From: Jaminaea rosea
Lineage: Eukaryota; Basidiomycota; Exobasidiomycetes; Microstromatales
NCBI RefSeq assembly: GCF_003144245.1
Contig: NW_020289992.1
Coordinates: forward strand, 248,001 to 312,000
DNA: 64,000 nucleotides
Direction: 5' to 3'
Below the pieces are notes generated by a model. The model was not told where the DNA came from, searched no databases, and worked only from the letters and a program-made list of their open reading frames with translations. The translations under genes were made by a program, and so were the position numbers. Below are positions 33,401 to 42,651 of this stretch, piece by piece; position 1 is the stretch's first letter; every line of letters begins with the position of its first letter.

Positions 33401-33443
33401 GGGGGAGAATGCAGCTAAGAAGGCTAAGCCTGGAGGGGAGTGA
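27489..33443 (+). CDS. MLP1: Nuclear-basket protein TPR/Mlp1
   Basis: Giant coiled-coil protein lining the nuclear pore basket, acting in mRNA export surveillance and chromatin tethering. A single exon of 1984 aa. Heptad-rich coiled coil runs from about residue 60 to 1200 and again to about 1750, with Gln/Glu/Ala/Arg-rich composition typical of Tpr/Mlp; the Mlp1-like region lies around AISQASEEALSQLQATYEEY. A proline/serine break (SAPRASTPSTPLIRPF) is near residue 395. The C-terminal 200 residues are disordered, with RGG/GAA-rich stretches and a basic NLS-like segment (GQKRKASESG, AAKKAKPGGE). The start at 27489 has a CACAATGG context; an upstream in-frame ATG (27360) would add 43 basic residues. 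No intron in 6 kb is striking here. Confidence 0.88.
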   Translation: MADVDVEAPMAPPPTVTMPPDVTTEALQAAIQAHASPSPAMPFDLVNPSPELVTAIYSALGALSSKYEAEVAAREAREADVESQLNEANARQADAEQRAATSASEAQAAQAEKTTAQSSLAEVQAELAAIKSDLESGNSASLEVKAVLEKEQREKREILEILDRERAEVSRSAQEADSLKATVRDLRKENGQLSAEVQEVKATESTARFKVQSLTQELELAQKDAKWAHAELSKLNTEQTAFRSSKHSEVVRLQSELDAATASLSALESKAEMLQSAVDQNTRRLNEAANEKEELAARVASQEEGFRREMETKDRLTSLLQRRADDSARRVQQVEEAWEKVLEECREREEELRAEMQSGRADVDRLEQEKQDLKIALDRLAESVGIDTGSAPRASTPSTPLIRPFNGSIGSVGLGMSPTASMAASMQRSGKTFTEVYTSLAKTEEELRREKLETSRLTQILETVMTDLQERAPALQAQREETERLGAALEELSADFAKACEDRDVAERVSKQNQAQRAALERENGLLGQQLADLGRQVRTLTREIILRDDPSAADRLQDDGSDLNGVSENEGDTNNVITTQLVTFDSLTSLVAQNGRLLRVARELGARMEEEESRWRERNGREESEAVQEAVRTIERLESEIHSARARIEAVRRERDMFRSMLATGARGGGIVPAAASASSSGVDSGVHAALANQYSTLQGQFDAFREETARDADALKEEARHARDEAGRSALTAAREKAGREATDQRLRTLQQTFELQRSELAEVTKRLRPQQEQIARLETSSQTLSEELLSSRKELDRLRNESANLRAERDLAKAAEQRLVDEVGSMVKEKASLNELLRNVQTMQNELDRSAGETRRRLEGQVEKLEQAERETRERLQREEKARREADLRREVESNSLQGRVEKATAELAEARQQLAVARTNVEHVTRRAEDLQKQVDTKEEKLAVYERRAGGGGATSSQSSTGTGGNEQQLQIELAELRGELRSAQVEAEQSRSHVEQFKAISQASEEALSQLQATYEEYKTSTEASVAQKDSEITHLRERLESVATEITTLQNEASSARQALEAQRSEFAAEKRSLEDALADLGSVEERARAEQQGVRADVEQHARLAREAHAKYEQELVAHADDIRALSTVKEDLERTRTEAREAQRNAEVAQANASSSQVSWEAQRELLVKERDAVQARLGEVTEQNKILHEHLEKLTEQVGQIRGARSTDSAVGPSSAIAAAVDGDASFSASPPDELHEVVRYLRREKEIADLQLDLNKQEATRLRLNLEHTNRALEETKVQLAEERQSNAAGSTAGEGPAARQHDDLMEKINQLSILRESNSTLRDEAERSARKCNLLQTQLDSTRSELDPLREQLRTAQSELSAAQGQLSIVQEDNKRWQARAQSILAQYDRVDPEEVKRHEERAKELQIQLEQAQKQTASSKEQFEKLRAQASATIGRLKGEIQGLKDEKEALIKEKDELKAGKEAGDEEHKSASERAAEEAKAAAATAQQKIDELQAQVAQLEAAAQEAASSAVNTANDESSAAAKADNADGAPAAASPPPTSSSAADVATALAEARAAWDAEKAELETSKAALATREKTHHQKAREFLQQARQAMKEKDEAIKERDELKTKLEQGSGGQDGVKQETDGEKPAESSSSITPDLAALQAEGETLKARITELEAALEQANARIAELEAQLTSSTTESGEATSSDDTASQIAALKSAHAEELKAQQATLAKRQSMAIDVAVKKAQSAASGGGAEVEGLKQHLAEKEKELAQLREERDALKASAASSSTPATPAAGASSSTDSEDPVHKARYEAGYAAGKNEATLRNQLLIKQKDGKIAKLTAEIAELRGQASGSTASPNAATPTAPAGPSAAGAGAGAARGGRGGGTTANLPTRPGAAGAAAAGARGGAAAAGAGAARGGLSLRGAGGLRGRGGARGGAIGGAGQKRKASESGASGGPAAAGNAAGGAGGGAEGENAAKKAKPGGE

Positions 33444-33744
33444 AGCAATTAGTCGGGGGCTGTATCCGTTGAAGAAACAAATTGAAGTTAGCGAACATCA
33501 GAATGTATCAGACCTCAACTTGATAGTCCAGCCCGGCCGTCGTTGCGAGTGCTGGGAATATCTCGTGTGGATTGAAGCGAGGAGGAACATTATGGAGGAC
33601 GTCGGTCGAGCGATGGCGTGACACTCTTGGACAGCCCTGACTCAAGTCGGGTGAATGAATGCTCCCCGAAGCATTGCATGCTTCGACTCATTCACCTGTT
33701 TCTCGCAATGATCCTCCTTCTCTGGAGCCACCAGCTCCTGCTCA
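33444..33744. other. Intergenic, TPR and SmG 3' ends
   Basis: Convergent 3' ends; no gene seen. Confidence 0.4.
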
Positions 33745-34248
33745 TCATGTCGTCTTGATCGCTTCCAACCCTTCTACTGAGCTGACGCTATTTCCTCTTA
33801 CGACCTGCGGGTGCGCGGACGGACAAGGCGAAAGAAAGTGAGTCAGTGATTGACTACTTCCCTTCTTCGAGTAGCAGCAGGCCTCGCAAGTCTACGCATT
33901 CATCGCGCCCACTCACCACCATGCCCAATCTGTCCCCATCCTGCCACACGTTCCTATTCTCCTGTACCCTCCCATCCGCATTAGCCTGCGCACCCGCTAC
34001 AGGTGGGTGAATCTGCTCTGTGGCCTCATCGATGACCATGTTCATAAAGATGTCAAACCCAGAGCAGAGGCCGACAATACGGCGCCCGCCTTGGAGATTG
34101 ACACAGACGCGCTTGTTTAGGTAGCGCTTCAGCTCGGGTTGGGCGACTGCGCAGGGAGCGAGAGGGGGGGAGACAAACAGTCTGGTCAGTGCCACTGTAG
34201 AGCGTCGCATCATAAGCTTCAGGGGCGAGCAAGCTCACCTTTGGCCAT
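33745..34248 (-). CDS. SMX2: Core spliceosomal protein SmG
   Basis: Member of the heptameric Sm ring on U1, U2, U4 and U5 snRNAs. Exons 34248-34239, 34146-33917 and 33804-33745 (99 aa). The 10-nt first exon encodes MAK plus one base. Sm1 is seen in PELKRYLNKRVCVNLQGGRRIVG and GFDIFMNMVIDEA; Sm2 in LGMVVVRGNSV, split by intron 2, which decides the donor choice. It is about 23 residues longer than human SmG (76): an insert rich in Ala/Asn/Asp lies between DEATEQ and the Sm2 motif, the same loop that is enlarged in LSm2 in this window. Divergent with SYF2. Confidence 0.9.
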
Positions 34249-34461
34249 GGCTGAAGACTGCTATCGCTGAATGGCTGCGCGGTTTGTGCGGATGCGAAGG
34301 GACGGACGATGCGACGTCGTACGATTGCGAGGTGCGAAGTTGGCTTCGGAACTGGGAGCGAACCACGTGGAGCGGAGAGCGAGCGAGAGGGCGGAGACGA
34401 GGCATCGATCGGGCCCTTGAGGCCGTCAACGAAACGCAGCATCCTACATTACCATCCAAAG
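34249..34461. promoter_or_regulatory. Divergent promoter SmG / SYF2
   Basis: 213 bases between the start codons of two splicing-factor genes. The in-frame ATG at 34309 upstream of SYF2 lies inside it and is taken as leader. Confidence 0.5.
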
Positions 34462-35532
34462 ATGCCGCCGAGGAAGACCAGAGCTGCGAAGAAGGTGGAC
34501 AAGCAGGATGCAGCAGAGACTTCAGAGGCTGCTGCTTCGTCCTTGCCTCCAGCGGCCGCCAGCAGTGTGAAGGGCAAAGCAAAGGAGCAGGACGATGCAG
34601 ACGAGGTGGAGCAACATGCTGAGCAACACGATGGCGACGAAGAGCAGGGACACGGAGAACCTGTGGATGCTCCTGCTGCCTCTTCCTCCTCAACCTCCAC
34701 CACGACAATGGAAGACCGCAAAGCGCGCCTCCTCTCCCTCAAGCAACGCCTCTCCGCCTCCTCTCAAGCGAACCGCAAAGACCTTGTCCTCGATAAAGCC
34801 CCCGCCCACGCGCCGGGCTCCTCGACCCGCAAGAACCCGGGTAAAGCGCACAAGCTAGCAAAAGCTGCTGCTACTCTGGACAAGCGCGATGCAGAGGAGT
34901 CTGGGAAGGACTGGGAGCGTGTACGTAATTGGGGGTATTCGATGGAGGACCAGGAACGTTGGGAGGAGAAGTTGAGGGAGAAGGAGGAGAAGAGGGATAA
35001 AGGATTGATCGACGCTAATGGGTTGGCGGCGAGGAGTTATGCGAGAGGTGTAGAGGGGATGAAGCCTGATTTGAAGGCTTATCAGGCCGAGAGTCGGGGC
35101 AAGGAAAAGGGTAGGGATGCGAGGGGTGCAGAAGGGAGCTCAGCACTCGTCGTTCGCGACGCAGCTACTGGTGCAGTGGTGCCATCATCAGCATCCTCAC
35201 CCTCCGGCTCTCTTTCCTACGGCAGTCATCGCCCCAGCGACAACGCAGTGGACCGTGTCATTGGCCACCTCAACATGGAAGCCGACGCCCGCTCCAAACG
35301 CTCACGCAAGAGGCCCGCGGGAGAAGACGAGGGCGAGGTCACGTACATCAACGAGAAGAACGCCCACTTCAACCGCAAGATCAATCGCTTCTTCGATGAG
35401 CATACGACGGAGATTAGGGAGAACTTTGAGAGGGGCACCGCGTGAGTAGCCGCGAGGTTGACGGCTCAGGTTGATATGAATGATCGGCAGCTGACCCTCT
35501 TCCTCTTCCTTCCCCTCCATCATAGGCTGTGA
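34462..35532 (+). CDS. SYF2: Pre-mRNA splicing factor Syf2
   Basis: NTC-associated splicing factor. Exon 1 34462-35441, then an 84-nt intron and a 7-nt last exon 35526-35532 that completes the conserved end ERGTA-L (ERGTAV in most species); without it the frame stops one codon earlier (ERGTA). 328 aa from MPPRKTRAAKK. The Ala/Glu-rich N-terminus is followed by the family core: DWERVRNWGYSMEDQERWEEKL, then AYQAESRGK, and the C-terminal domain AVDRVIGHLNMEADARSKRSRKR ... NEKNAHFNRKINRFFDEHTTEI. The start at 34462 is preferred because the upstream ATG gives a non-conserved basic stretch inside the shared promoter. Confidence 0.9.
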
Positions 35533-35645
35533 CCTATTGTACCCTTGCTTCCCCTCATCCTGTCCTGATCTCATTTCTTTCGACTCCATCACGCATTCAC
35601 AACGCCTTGTTGCCAGTTACATCATGTATTCTCTCTCACCCAGCC

Positions 35646-36588
35646 TTACAACGCCAGGTAATCCCGAATCTCATCCTCGGTCAACTTCCTGAACACAGGC
35701 ATAGTCTTGACCGCCTCACCGCCTCCAACCTGAGCTGTCGTGCTCGTCCCGATGATGCCAATCTCAATAGTCTTCTCCGTCATTTGGCCCTCGAACGACT
35801 CCTTGAGCGTGAGGATAGAGGTGTGGATCGCATCCTCCAATGAGAGCTCGGAGGAGTACCTCTTCTCCAGGAATACCTTGCCGTTGACACCGTTCTTGCC
35901 GATGGCGCTAGCCTTCCACATGAAATAGCTTCCAGAGGGGTCGACCTGGTAGAGGGAGGGGCCGCGGTGCGAGTCGTAGCCTGCTACGAGTAGGGAGACG
36001 CCAAAGGGACGGACGCCGCTGGAAAGGGAGCAAACAGCGGGATTGTCAGTCAAGAAGGCAAGGATGATGCTGGGTGCTTGACGGCGCACGACTCACCCCC
36101 TCTGCGTCGCCTCCTGCATAATAGCCGCCACCTCCTGTACCAGCACCCTCGTAGGCGGGTATTCCCCGTAGATCTTCCAGTACGCCTGAGCACTTTTCCT
36201 CGCCCTTGCTACCAGAACTCGGAAGTCAGGCCCCATGCCAGAGTAGACGATGCCGATGTTGGGGCAGACGATTGCCAACTTTTCGAGGCCAGTGGTGTCG
36301 ACGAGGGGGGAAGGTGGGGCTTTCTCTACTGCGAGGACGATGGCATTTTGTGCTTTGATGCCTAGGCAGGTTGCGCCTGAGTTGACGGCTGCGAGGGCGT
36401 GTTCGATTTGGACGAGCTGCGGGTGCGACGAGGGGACAAGGCGGCAAGGCATGTTGGTGAGCATCACTCGAGAGGGGGCAGCAGGGTATATGCCGTGGCC
36501 CGCTCGCAACGGCTGCCGCTCTCACCTTTCCACTCGGCGAAAAGGTTGTGAGGGAGAAGCTGTACGCGCTCTCGCCCCTGCCCGCCAT
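35646..36588 (-). CDS. PRE8: 20S proteasome subunit alpha-2 (Pre8/PSMA2)
   Basis: Structural alpha-ring subunit of the 20S proteasome. Exons 36588-36526, 36416-36097 and 36018-35646 (251 aa). It starts with the alpha-type N-terminal signature [13 protein letters not shown], which ends exon 1, and continues [15 protein letters not shown]. Further alpha-2 landmarks: [69 protein letters not shown] and [21 protein letters not shown]. As usual for alpha subunits there is no catalytic N-terminal Thr. Length fits the family. Divergent with ISU1 (365 bases). Confidence 0.94.
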
Positions 36589-36953
36589 CTTTGCTGATGC
36601 TGGTGGTGGTGAGCTTTGAGGATGGGTGACGAGTCTGAGGAGTCTACGGTCGAAGCGTGCTCGTCGCCTATCCGCGCTCAGGCCAATCTGAAGCGCTGAC
36701 GACGACGACGACGACGGATATCTAACCACGTGGCACTTCGGTGCCGCCCTCTCCACTCAGCGCTCAGGCAGAGATGGGACCGGCCTTCGCGGGGCGGGCG
36801 AGACGCCGCCGATGTGCCTCTGTGCGTGCCGCTGCCTGGCCCACGACTACGATTTCAGATAGGCCCATCTGATCAGAGGACCAGAGCTGCGATCCTCTTT
36901 CCCTTCCTCACCATCACCATCAACTACATCCACCACACCACCGAAACAACACA
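36589..36953. promoter_or_regulatory. Divergent promoter PRE8 / ISU1
   Basis: 365 bases between divergent starts, containing a CCACGTGG palindrome near 36727-36734 (an E-box-like site) and a C/T- and CCA-rich leader before ISU1. Confidence 0.45.
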
Positions 36954-37672
36954 ATGATCCGCAACACACTCCGCACAGCCACTACCGCTGGCGCCTCGTC
37001 ATCACGCATGGCCCTCAGCTCTGCGGCCCGCCCAGCCCTCGTCGCCACACCGCGAGTGGCAACCTCCTCGCCCTTCTCCACCAGCCAGTCACGAGGCTAC
37101 CACGAGAAGGTCATTGACCACTACGAGAACCCTCGCAACGTCGGTTCTTTCCTCAAGTCGGACAAGAACATCGGCATCGGTCTCGTTGGCGCACCGGCCT
37201 GCGGTGATGTCATGAAGCTGTCCATCAAGGTGGGCGAGAGTGGGATTATCGAGGATGTTAGGTTCAAGACTTTCGGGTGCGGATCGGCCATTGCTTCGAG
37301 TTCGTTGGCCACGGAGAAGCTCAAGGGGCTGACGCTGGAGGAGGCAGGAAGGATCAACAACACTGAGATTGCCAAGGAGCTCAGTCTGCCCCCTGTTAAG
37401 GTGAGCAAAGAATCTGCGAAGTCCGTCTGCGAGTATCATTACTCACGCACCCACTTCTACCATCTCCCCCTCTCTCTCACACGCTCTTTGCGCTCGCCCG
37501 CTCGTAGCTGCACTGCTCTATGCTGGCCGAGGACGCAATCAAGGCCGCCATCCGCGACTACGAGGCTAGATGGAAGAGCAGCGGCAAGAAGGGCGCAGGG
37601 CACATCGATGTCAGCCAGTCGGTTGGCTCAGGCGAGACCAAGGCCACTGCACATGTGCCAGGCAGCGCCTGA
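36954..37672 (+). CDS. ISU1: Mitochondrial iron-sulfur cluster scaffold Isu1/IscU
   Basis: Scaffold on which Nfs1/Isd11 and frataxin assemble [2Fe-2S] clusters in the mitochondrial matrix. Exons 36954-37400 and 37508-37672 (203 aa), phase 0. The first 45 residues are Arg/Ser/Ala-rich without acids, a typical presequence, followed by RGYHEKVIDHYENPRNVGSF. All three cluster cysteines are present: APACGDVMKL, TFGCGSAIASSS and LHCSMLAEDAI. The Hsp70-binding LPPVK motif ends exon 1. The tail after KKGAG is slightly extended. Confidence 0.95.
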
Positions 37673-38364
37673 TTGATGGCGATTTTTCAGATCAGTCTCA
37701 GCCTTGTCTGTAGGGCGCCCGCTGGGTTCACCACGATCCGTGTCGTGTGACATACGCGCAGCATGTCATCATCATGCTCGAATCCTCGGCTTCTGCCAAA
37801 TGTGTCTCCTGTTTTCAACGATGCCTTCTGGATCTACTTTACGCTCGCTTTCTTGTACAACGATTCCAATGACCATGGCTCTTTTGCATTGTGATGCCAC
37901 CGTCTGACCGCGAGCCTGGGCGATGATGAGTTAAGACAGGCTACCTTGACGGCCATGTAACAGCCAGAATGAAAGAGCTCGAGGGGAAATGGCTGCTCGC
38001 GTCTCAGCAGATCGATGTTGTATGCAGCTGCGTCATTGCGTGTGGAAGGTGGACAGAGTGCGGCACGGAGCGATGGACGTCTGGCGTTACCGTACGCACC
38101 GCGACGAGGGGCGCCGATAGCGAGCAGGGCAAGGAGACGATGTCGGCCACCCTCTCTCTAAAAAATCATTCGAGAAGCAACGACGACCACCGAAAGCTGG
38201 AGCTGACCGTTGCAAAGCCTTGAGCTGTCACGCCCTCAGCCTACGCCGTTAGGGATCCGCCCATCCTCACTCTCAGTCGTCGAACCGCCTTCACGACGCC
38301 ACGCAATATCCTCTGACAATAATCTATTGCTTCCTTTCAGCGTAGCGTGTGTGATGGCGCACGC
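37673..38364. other. Intergenic, ISU1 and eIF1A 3' ends
   Basis: About 690 bases between converging genes. Short open frames on the plus strand have no supported protein character. Nothing else seen. Confidence 0.4.
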
Positions 38365-39089
38365 TTAGAGGTCATCCAGATCATCGTCGTCGTCATCGTC
38401 GCCCGAGTCCTCCTCGAACTGTACCTCGCCACCCTCATCGTCTCCAGCTTCGGCCTCGTTGATCTTTGCCGTTGCGGGGATCTCTCCATGCTTGATCAGG
38501 TCTGCGAGTGAGAGCAGCGACAGCGAGCAATCGCGGAGTCAATATTGCGCTCCTTTGGCAGTCATGATCGCTGCCCTTGCCACTTGGGGCTTTCCGCAGA
38601 ACCACTCACCTCTCGCCTCATCAGGCGTGTACTTCTGGATCACATCGGCCTTCTCATCTTGGAACTCTCGCAGTGACAGCAAAATGATATCACCGTTGTT
38701 GATCCAAACTTTCTTCCTCATCTTTCCTCGGATCAAGGCAAGACGCTTCTCACCGTCGAAGCATTGTGCCTCGAGACGGCCATTACCGAGCATGCGGAGG
38801 ACTTGTGCGTACTCTGCGGACGAGGGAGGAGCAAGCAACACGCGTGAAGAAAAATCAGCTTGTGCAGCAGTACACCAAGCTACCAGCGATGGCAGTACAC
38901 ACCTTGTCCCTCCTCCTTGAAGATGAGTTCTCTCTTCTCGGACTCATTTTCGTTCTTTCCCCTTCTGCGGTTCTTGCCGCCCTTTCCTTTGTTCTAGGCG
39001 CAGCGGAGTGGATGACAACACCATGTCGTGTCAGCATTTGGGTAGTCTTGATCACCATGACGTCTTCGTCCCGGCCTCACCTTGGGCAT
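38365..39089 (-). CDS. TIF11: Translation initiation factor eIF1A
   Basis: OB-fold factor that with eIF1 governs scanning and start-codon choice on the 40S subunit. Exons 39089-39081, 38993-38903, 38813-38610 and 38501-38365 (146 aa). The first exon carries only MPK (9 nt). The basic N-terminal tail [15 protein letters not shown] is followed by [34 protein letters not shown], then [35 protein letters not shown], and the acidic C-terminal tail ([16 protein letters not shown]), all as in the family. Phases 0, 1, 1. Confidence 0.95.
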
Positions 39090-39411
39090 CTTGGTATGAT
39101 CTATAGGGTGGAGTTGATGGTGGGACGGACAAGAAGGAGTTCGACGTCGTCGTCAAGTCGCTGCAGACGATTTCTGGCCCGCGTGGATGCGTGCAGTGCA
39201 GCCCCGCCGCCCGCTCCGCTCCCTCTTGCCCTGACGCCGATCCGCCTCGTCTGCGTCGTCGCCGCCTCGCCTCGTCTCCGACCAAAGTCGAGGGCGGACA
39301 GAGAGGAAAAGTGAGGGGCGTGTGCAGAGGCGGCTGTGATGTCGAGTGTCGGATGTCAATTCACTTCTTCTTTCCCTCCAATCAACATCATAGAGGCACA
39401 GAGAGGCCAGC
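39090..39411. promoter_or_regulatory. Divergent promoter eIF1A / DEAH helicase
   Basis: About 320 bases between divergent starts; no gene and no clear TATA box. Confidence 0.4.
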
Positions 39412-42400
39412 ATGTCGCTATGGGGGTTGCGAGACAATGTGCCCGAGGCTGGGCCATCGACTTCGCGGCTCACACCTTCTGAGAGTCCACAGAAGAAGCG
39501 CCCGCGCTCATCCGACCCGCTCAATGGCAGGAAGCAGCAGCAGCAGCAACACAAGAAAGCAAAGCCGGCGCCCTTTGCCAACCGGCCTGCAGTTGCACAC
39601 ACACACGCCAATGGCGGTACATCCTCATCATCGGCGCAGTCTTCGCCCTCTGCGCGATCTCATCCTCTGCCCACTACATCCAACAAGGCCGGCCCTTCCT
39701 CCTCCTCCTCAGGTCCACCGAACAAGCTTCTCTCAATCCGACAGCGCCTCCCGATCTGGTCCTCTCGCGACCGCATCGTCGACGAGATCCGCAGCAATGA
39801 AACAACGATCCTCGTCGCGGACACTGGATCAGGCAAGTCTACTCAAGTCCCTCAGTTCCTCCACTCCTGCTCCGACGGATACTTCACTTCGGGGCACAGA
39901 CTGGTGGGCATCACCCAGCCAAGAAGAATGGCAGCCATCTCCCTCTCCAAGCGTGTGGCCCTCGAAATGGCGCACACAGACGGCGAGGCCTCGCCGCTCG
40001 TGGGATATGCGATCAGATTCCAGGACAAGACGACTCGACGTACCAGGATAAAATTCATGACTGACGGCTGGCTCCTCCGAGAGTTTGTGAGGGGAGCTGC
40101 TCAGCTGGTGGCAGAGGGGAAGGACATCGACGACGTGCACGACGCGGGCCATGCGGGACTGCTTCCGCAGTACTCGTGCTTGATTATCGATGAGGCGCAC
40201 GAGCGCAGCGTGCGGACAGACCTCCTGCTCGGCCTGGCGAAGAGGGTGCAACGCAGACGACGGGAGCTCAGGAGGGAGTGGGAGCAGAGAGGGAAGAAAC
40301 AGGGCAAGGAGCCGCAGCTTCTCCACATCGTAGTCATGTCCGCTACTTTGGATGCGGACCTGTTCTCGCGCTTCTTCGCTAGCGAGGAAGGGAAGCCCGC
40401 ACCAGTCCTCTACGTGCAAGGCCGCACCCACGAAGTGACCGTCAACCACCTAATCGAGGCGGAGCCCGACTGGCTCGACGCGGCTAAGCGGCAAGTCCTT
40501 CAGTTGCACGTATCCCGTCCCCTACCTGGTGATATCTTGGTCTTTGGAACAGGCGCAGAGGAGATCGAGTCGCTGTGCTCCTCACTCCGTCATCTCTCAA
40601 ACCACCTTCCACAGTGGGCCGAAGATAGGCAGAGAGCCACGGGCCAAAAGACGGCCGTCGGTGCCCTGCATGTCGTGCCTCTGTACGCCGCGCTGGGCAA
40701 TAAGGCTGTAGCGGAGGTTTATCGCCCCACTCCGGTCGGTTGTCGCAAGGTGGTCGTAGCGACGAACATCGCAGAGACGTCCGTCACCATCCCTGGCGTG
40801 CGATACGTGGTGGACTGCGGGCTGGCCAAGGAAAAGATGCACGTCTCTGCGAGCGGGATCGCCTCAATAGCAGCGGCCAACGGTAATGCTGCCTCGGAGC
40901 AGGCACATCAACAGCAACAAGGTATCGAAACCCTCACTACACGCGCCATTTCCCAATCGGCAGCAGCGCAGCGAGCAGGTCGTGCAGGTCGTGAAGCCGC
41001 TGGAGAATGCTACCGACTATACCCTCGTGTGGAGCTCGAGAGGATGGACGCTACGACCATGCCGGAGATTCATCGTGCTGAGCTCTCCTCTGTGGCTCTG
41101 GACTGCTTTGCGGCTGGAGTGGACCCACGCGAAGTAGACTGGGTAGACGCGCCAAGAGAGGGCAAGTTGGAAGGGGCGGTGATGGAGCTGGCAGGCCTTG
41201 GCGCCGTGGAGCGCAGGGGGCGAGTCAAGGCGAAGGGTGAGGAGAGGAATGGGACGACACAGAATGGGACAGACGATACGAAGGAGGGCAAGCTAGTCCT
41301 CACGGAGATGGGTCAACGCATGGCTCTGCTCCCTCTCCCGCCTCGCTTCTCCCACTTACTCCTCACGGCAGCCAACACCGCCTCTCCAGCCGTCGTCCAT
41401 CAAGCTCGAGACTTGGTCGCCATCCTCTCCTCGGAGCGAGACATCTTTCTCGAACCATCGGCAGCGGCTGTTCGGTCTTCTGACCAGGATAAGGGCAAGC
41501 GACGACCCGCAGGAAAGGATGGAGAAGAGGAGGACGGGGACCTTTCAGAGCGACTGGAGGTAAAACGAGCTGAAGCGAATAAGGCAAGGAGCGCCTTCCG
41601 ACACTGGAGCGGAGACCATGTTACTATGCTCCGGGCATTCTATGCATACCTGAAGACGAAGAGGAGCGCTTCCACTTTTACGTCAAGTCAGAATGGCCAG
41701 CCAAATCACAATGTGGGGAAGAGCAAAGGCAAGGACAAGGCTGCCTCTGCTGCCGCTCTGCAAGAGGTCAAGACCTGGTGCAACGCCCACTACCTCTCCC
41801 TTCGGGCGCTAAGGGAGATCGAGGAGATCAGGGACCAGATTGACGGCATTTGTAGGAAGGCTGGTATTTTGCCGCGCCATGACGAGAAAGACGACGCTGG
41901 CGATACCAACGGCAGCCTCACGAAAAGGCAAGGCAAGGGAGGGGAGGACAGCAGTGATGGCAGTGACGAGGAAGGCGTCGACGCTGAAGAGGATAGCGAC
42001 GACTCTGACGCTCCACTGCGAGTGATCAAACGCTCCGATCGCGTCAAGATGCAAGAGGAGGACGATTTCACGTCCAATCTCCTCGACGACGCCAACGAGG
42101 ACTACGCCTCTCTGCGTAAATGCCTCGTAACGGGTCGCTCCACCTCTCACCTCGCCATGCGTCTCGGTGGAGACTCCTCCTCATCCTCTGGCAACGCCCC
42201 TCCAGGCCAAGCAGGCTCCTATCGCGTCCTCTGTGGCCCCGAGGTCTTCAAACTTCACCCTGCCTCCTCGTTGCACCCGCAACGCTCTGCCGGGGTCAGT
42301 GGAGGCGTGAGCTTGCCGCGCATGCTGGTGTTTGAGGAGCTGATGTATACTAGTCAGCTCTTTGTAAGGTGCGCGAGTGCGATTGATGTTGAGTGGGTGA

Positions 42401-42435
42401 GGGAGGGGATGATGAAGGAAGGTGGAGGGATGTAG
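39412..42435 (+). CDS. DEAH-box RNA helicase (Dhr2/DHX33-like)
   Basis: DEAH/RHA superfamily 2 helicase, single exon, 1007 aa. After a disordered Ser/Gln-rich N-terminus (about 105 residues) come LPIWSSRDRIVDEIRSNETTILVADTGSGKSTQVPQ (motif I), TQPRRMAA (Ia), DEAHERS (II), VMSATLD (III), VVVATNIAETSVTIPGV (V) and QRAGRAGREAAGECYRLY (VI), then the HA2 and OB regions. The DEAH family includes splicing (Prp2/16/22/43) and ribosome biogenesis members; the overall order and lack of S1 or G-patch domains point to Dhr2/DHX33, a nucleolar pre-rRNA helicase, with moderate certainty. An acidic insert (DGSDEEGVDAEEDSDDSD) precedes the OB part. Confidence 0.85.
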   Translation: MSLWGLRDNVPEAGPSTSRLTPSESPQKKRPRSSDPLNGRKQQQQQHKKAKPAPFANRPAVAHTHANGGTSSSSAQSSPSARSHPLPTTSNKAGPSSSSSGPPNKLLSIRQRLPIWSSRDRIVDEIRSNETTILVADTGSGKSTQVPQFLHSCSDGYFTSGHRLVGITQPRRMAAISLSKRVALEMAHTDGEASPLVGYAIRFQDKTTRRTRIKFMTDGWLLREFVRGAAQLVAEGKDIDDVHDAGHAGLLPQYSCLIIDEAHERSVRTDLLLGLAKRVQRRRRELRREWEQRGKKQGKEPQLLHIVVMSATLDADLFSRFFASEEGKPAPVLYVQGRTHEVTVNHLIEAEPDWLDAAKRQVLQLHVSRPLPGDILVFGTGAEEIESLCSSLRHLSNHLPQWAEDRQRATGQKTAVGALHVVPLYAALGNKAVAEVYRPTPVGCRKVVVATNIAETSVTIPGVRYVVDCGLAKEKMHVSASGIASIAAANGNAASEQAHQQQQGIETLTTRAISQSAAAQRAGRAGREAAGECYRLYPRVELERMDATTMPEIHRAELSSVALDCFAAGVDPREVDWVDAPREGKLEGAVMELAGLGAVERRGRVKAKGEERNGTTQNGTDDTKEGKLVLTEMGQRMALLPLPPRFSHLLLTAANTASPAVVHQARDLVAILSSERDIFLEPSAAAVRSSDQDKGKRRPAGKDGEEEDGDLSERLEVKRAEANKARSAFRHWSGDHVTMLRAFYAYLKTKRSASTFTSSQNGQPNHNVGKSKGKDKAASAAALQEVKTWCNAHYLSLRALREIEEIRDQIDGICRKAGILPRHDEKDDAGDTNGSLTKRQGKGGEDSSDGSDEEGVDAEEDSDDSDAPLRVIKRSDRVKMQEEDDFTSNLLDDANEDYASLRKCLVTGRSTSHLAMRLGGDSSSSSGNAPPGQAGSYRVLCGPEVFKLHPASSLHPQRSAGVSGGVSLPRMLVFEELMYTSQLFVRCASAIDVEWVREGMMKEGGGM

Positions 42436-42651
42436 ATCTAGAGGGAGGGGAGTGCTTCAGTTTAATGCATGTTTGCTGTAGACCCTTACGACTCGAAGAG
42501 GGCATGCGTGATGGGGCTCTGCAGAGACATCGTCGAGTCTGGGCACGAGGGTGCAGGCCGACCAAAAATGGTACAAGTACTTCTATTGTGGAGCGTGCGT
42601 CACTATGGGTCACTTGAAATCCTTCTTGCTTCATCAAAGCTCCAATCACGC

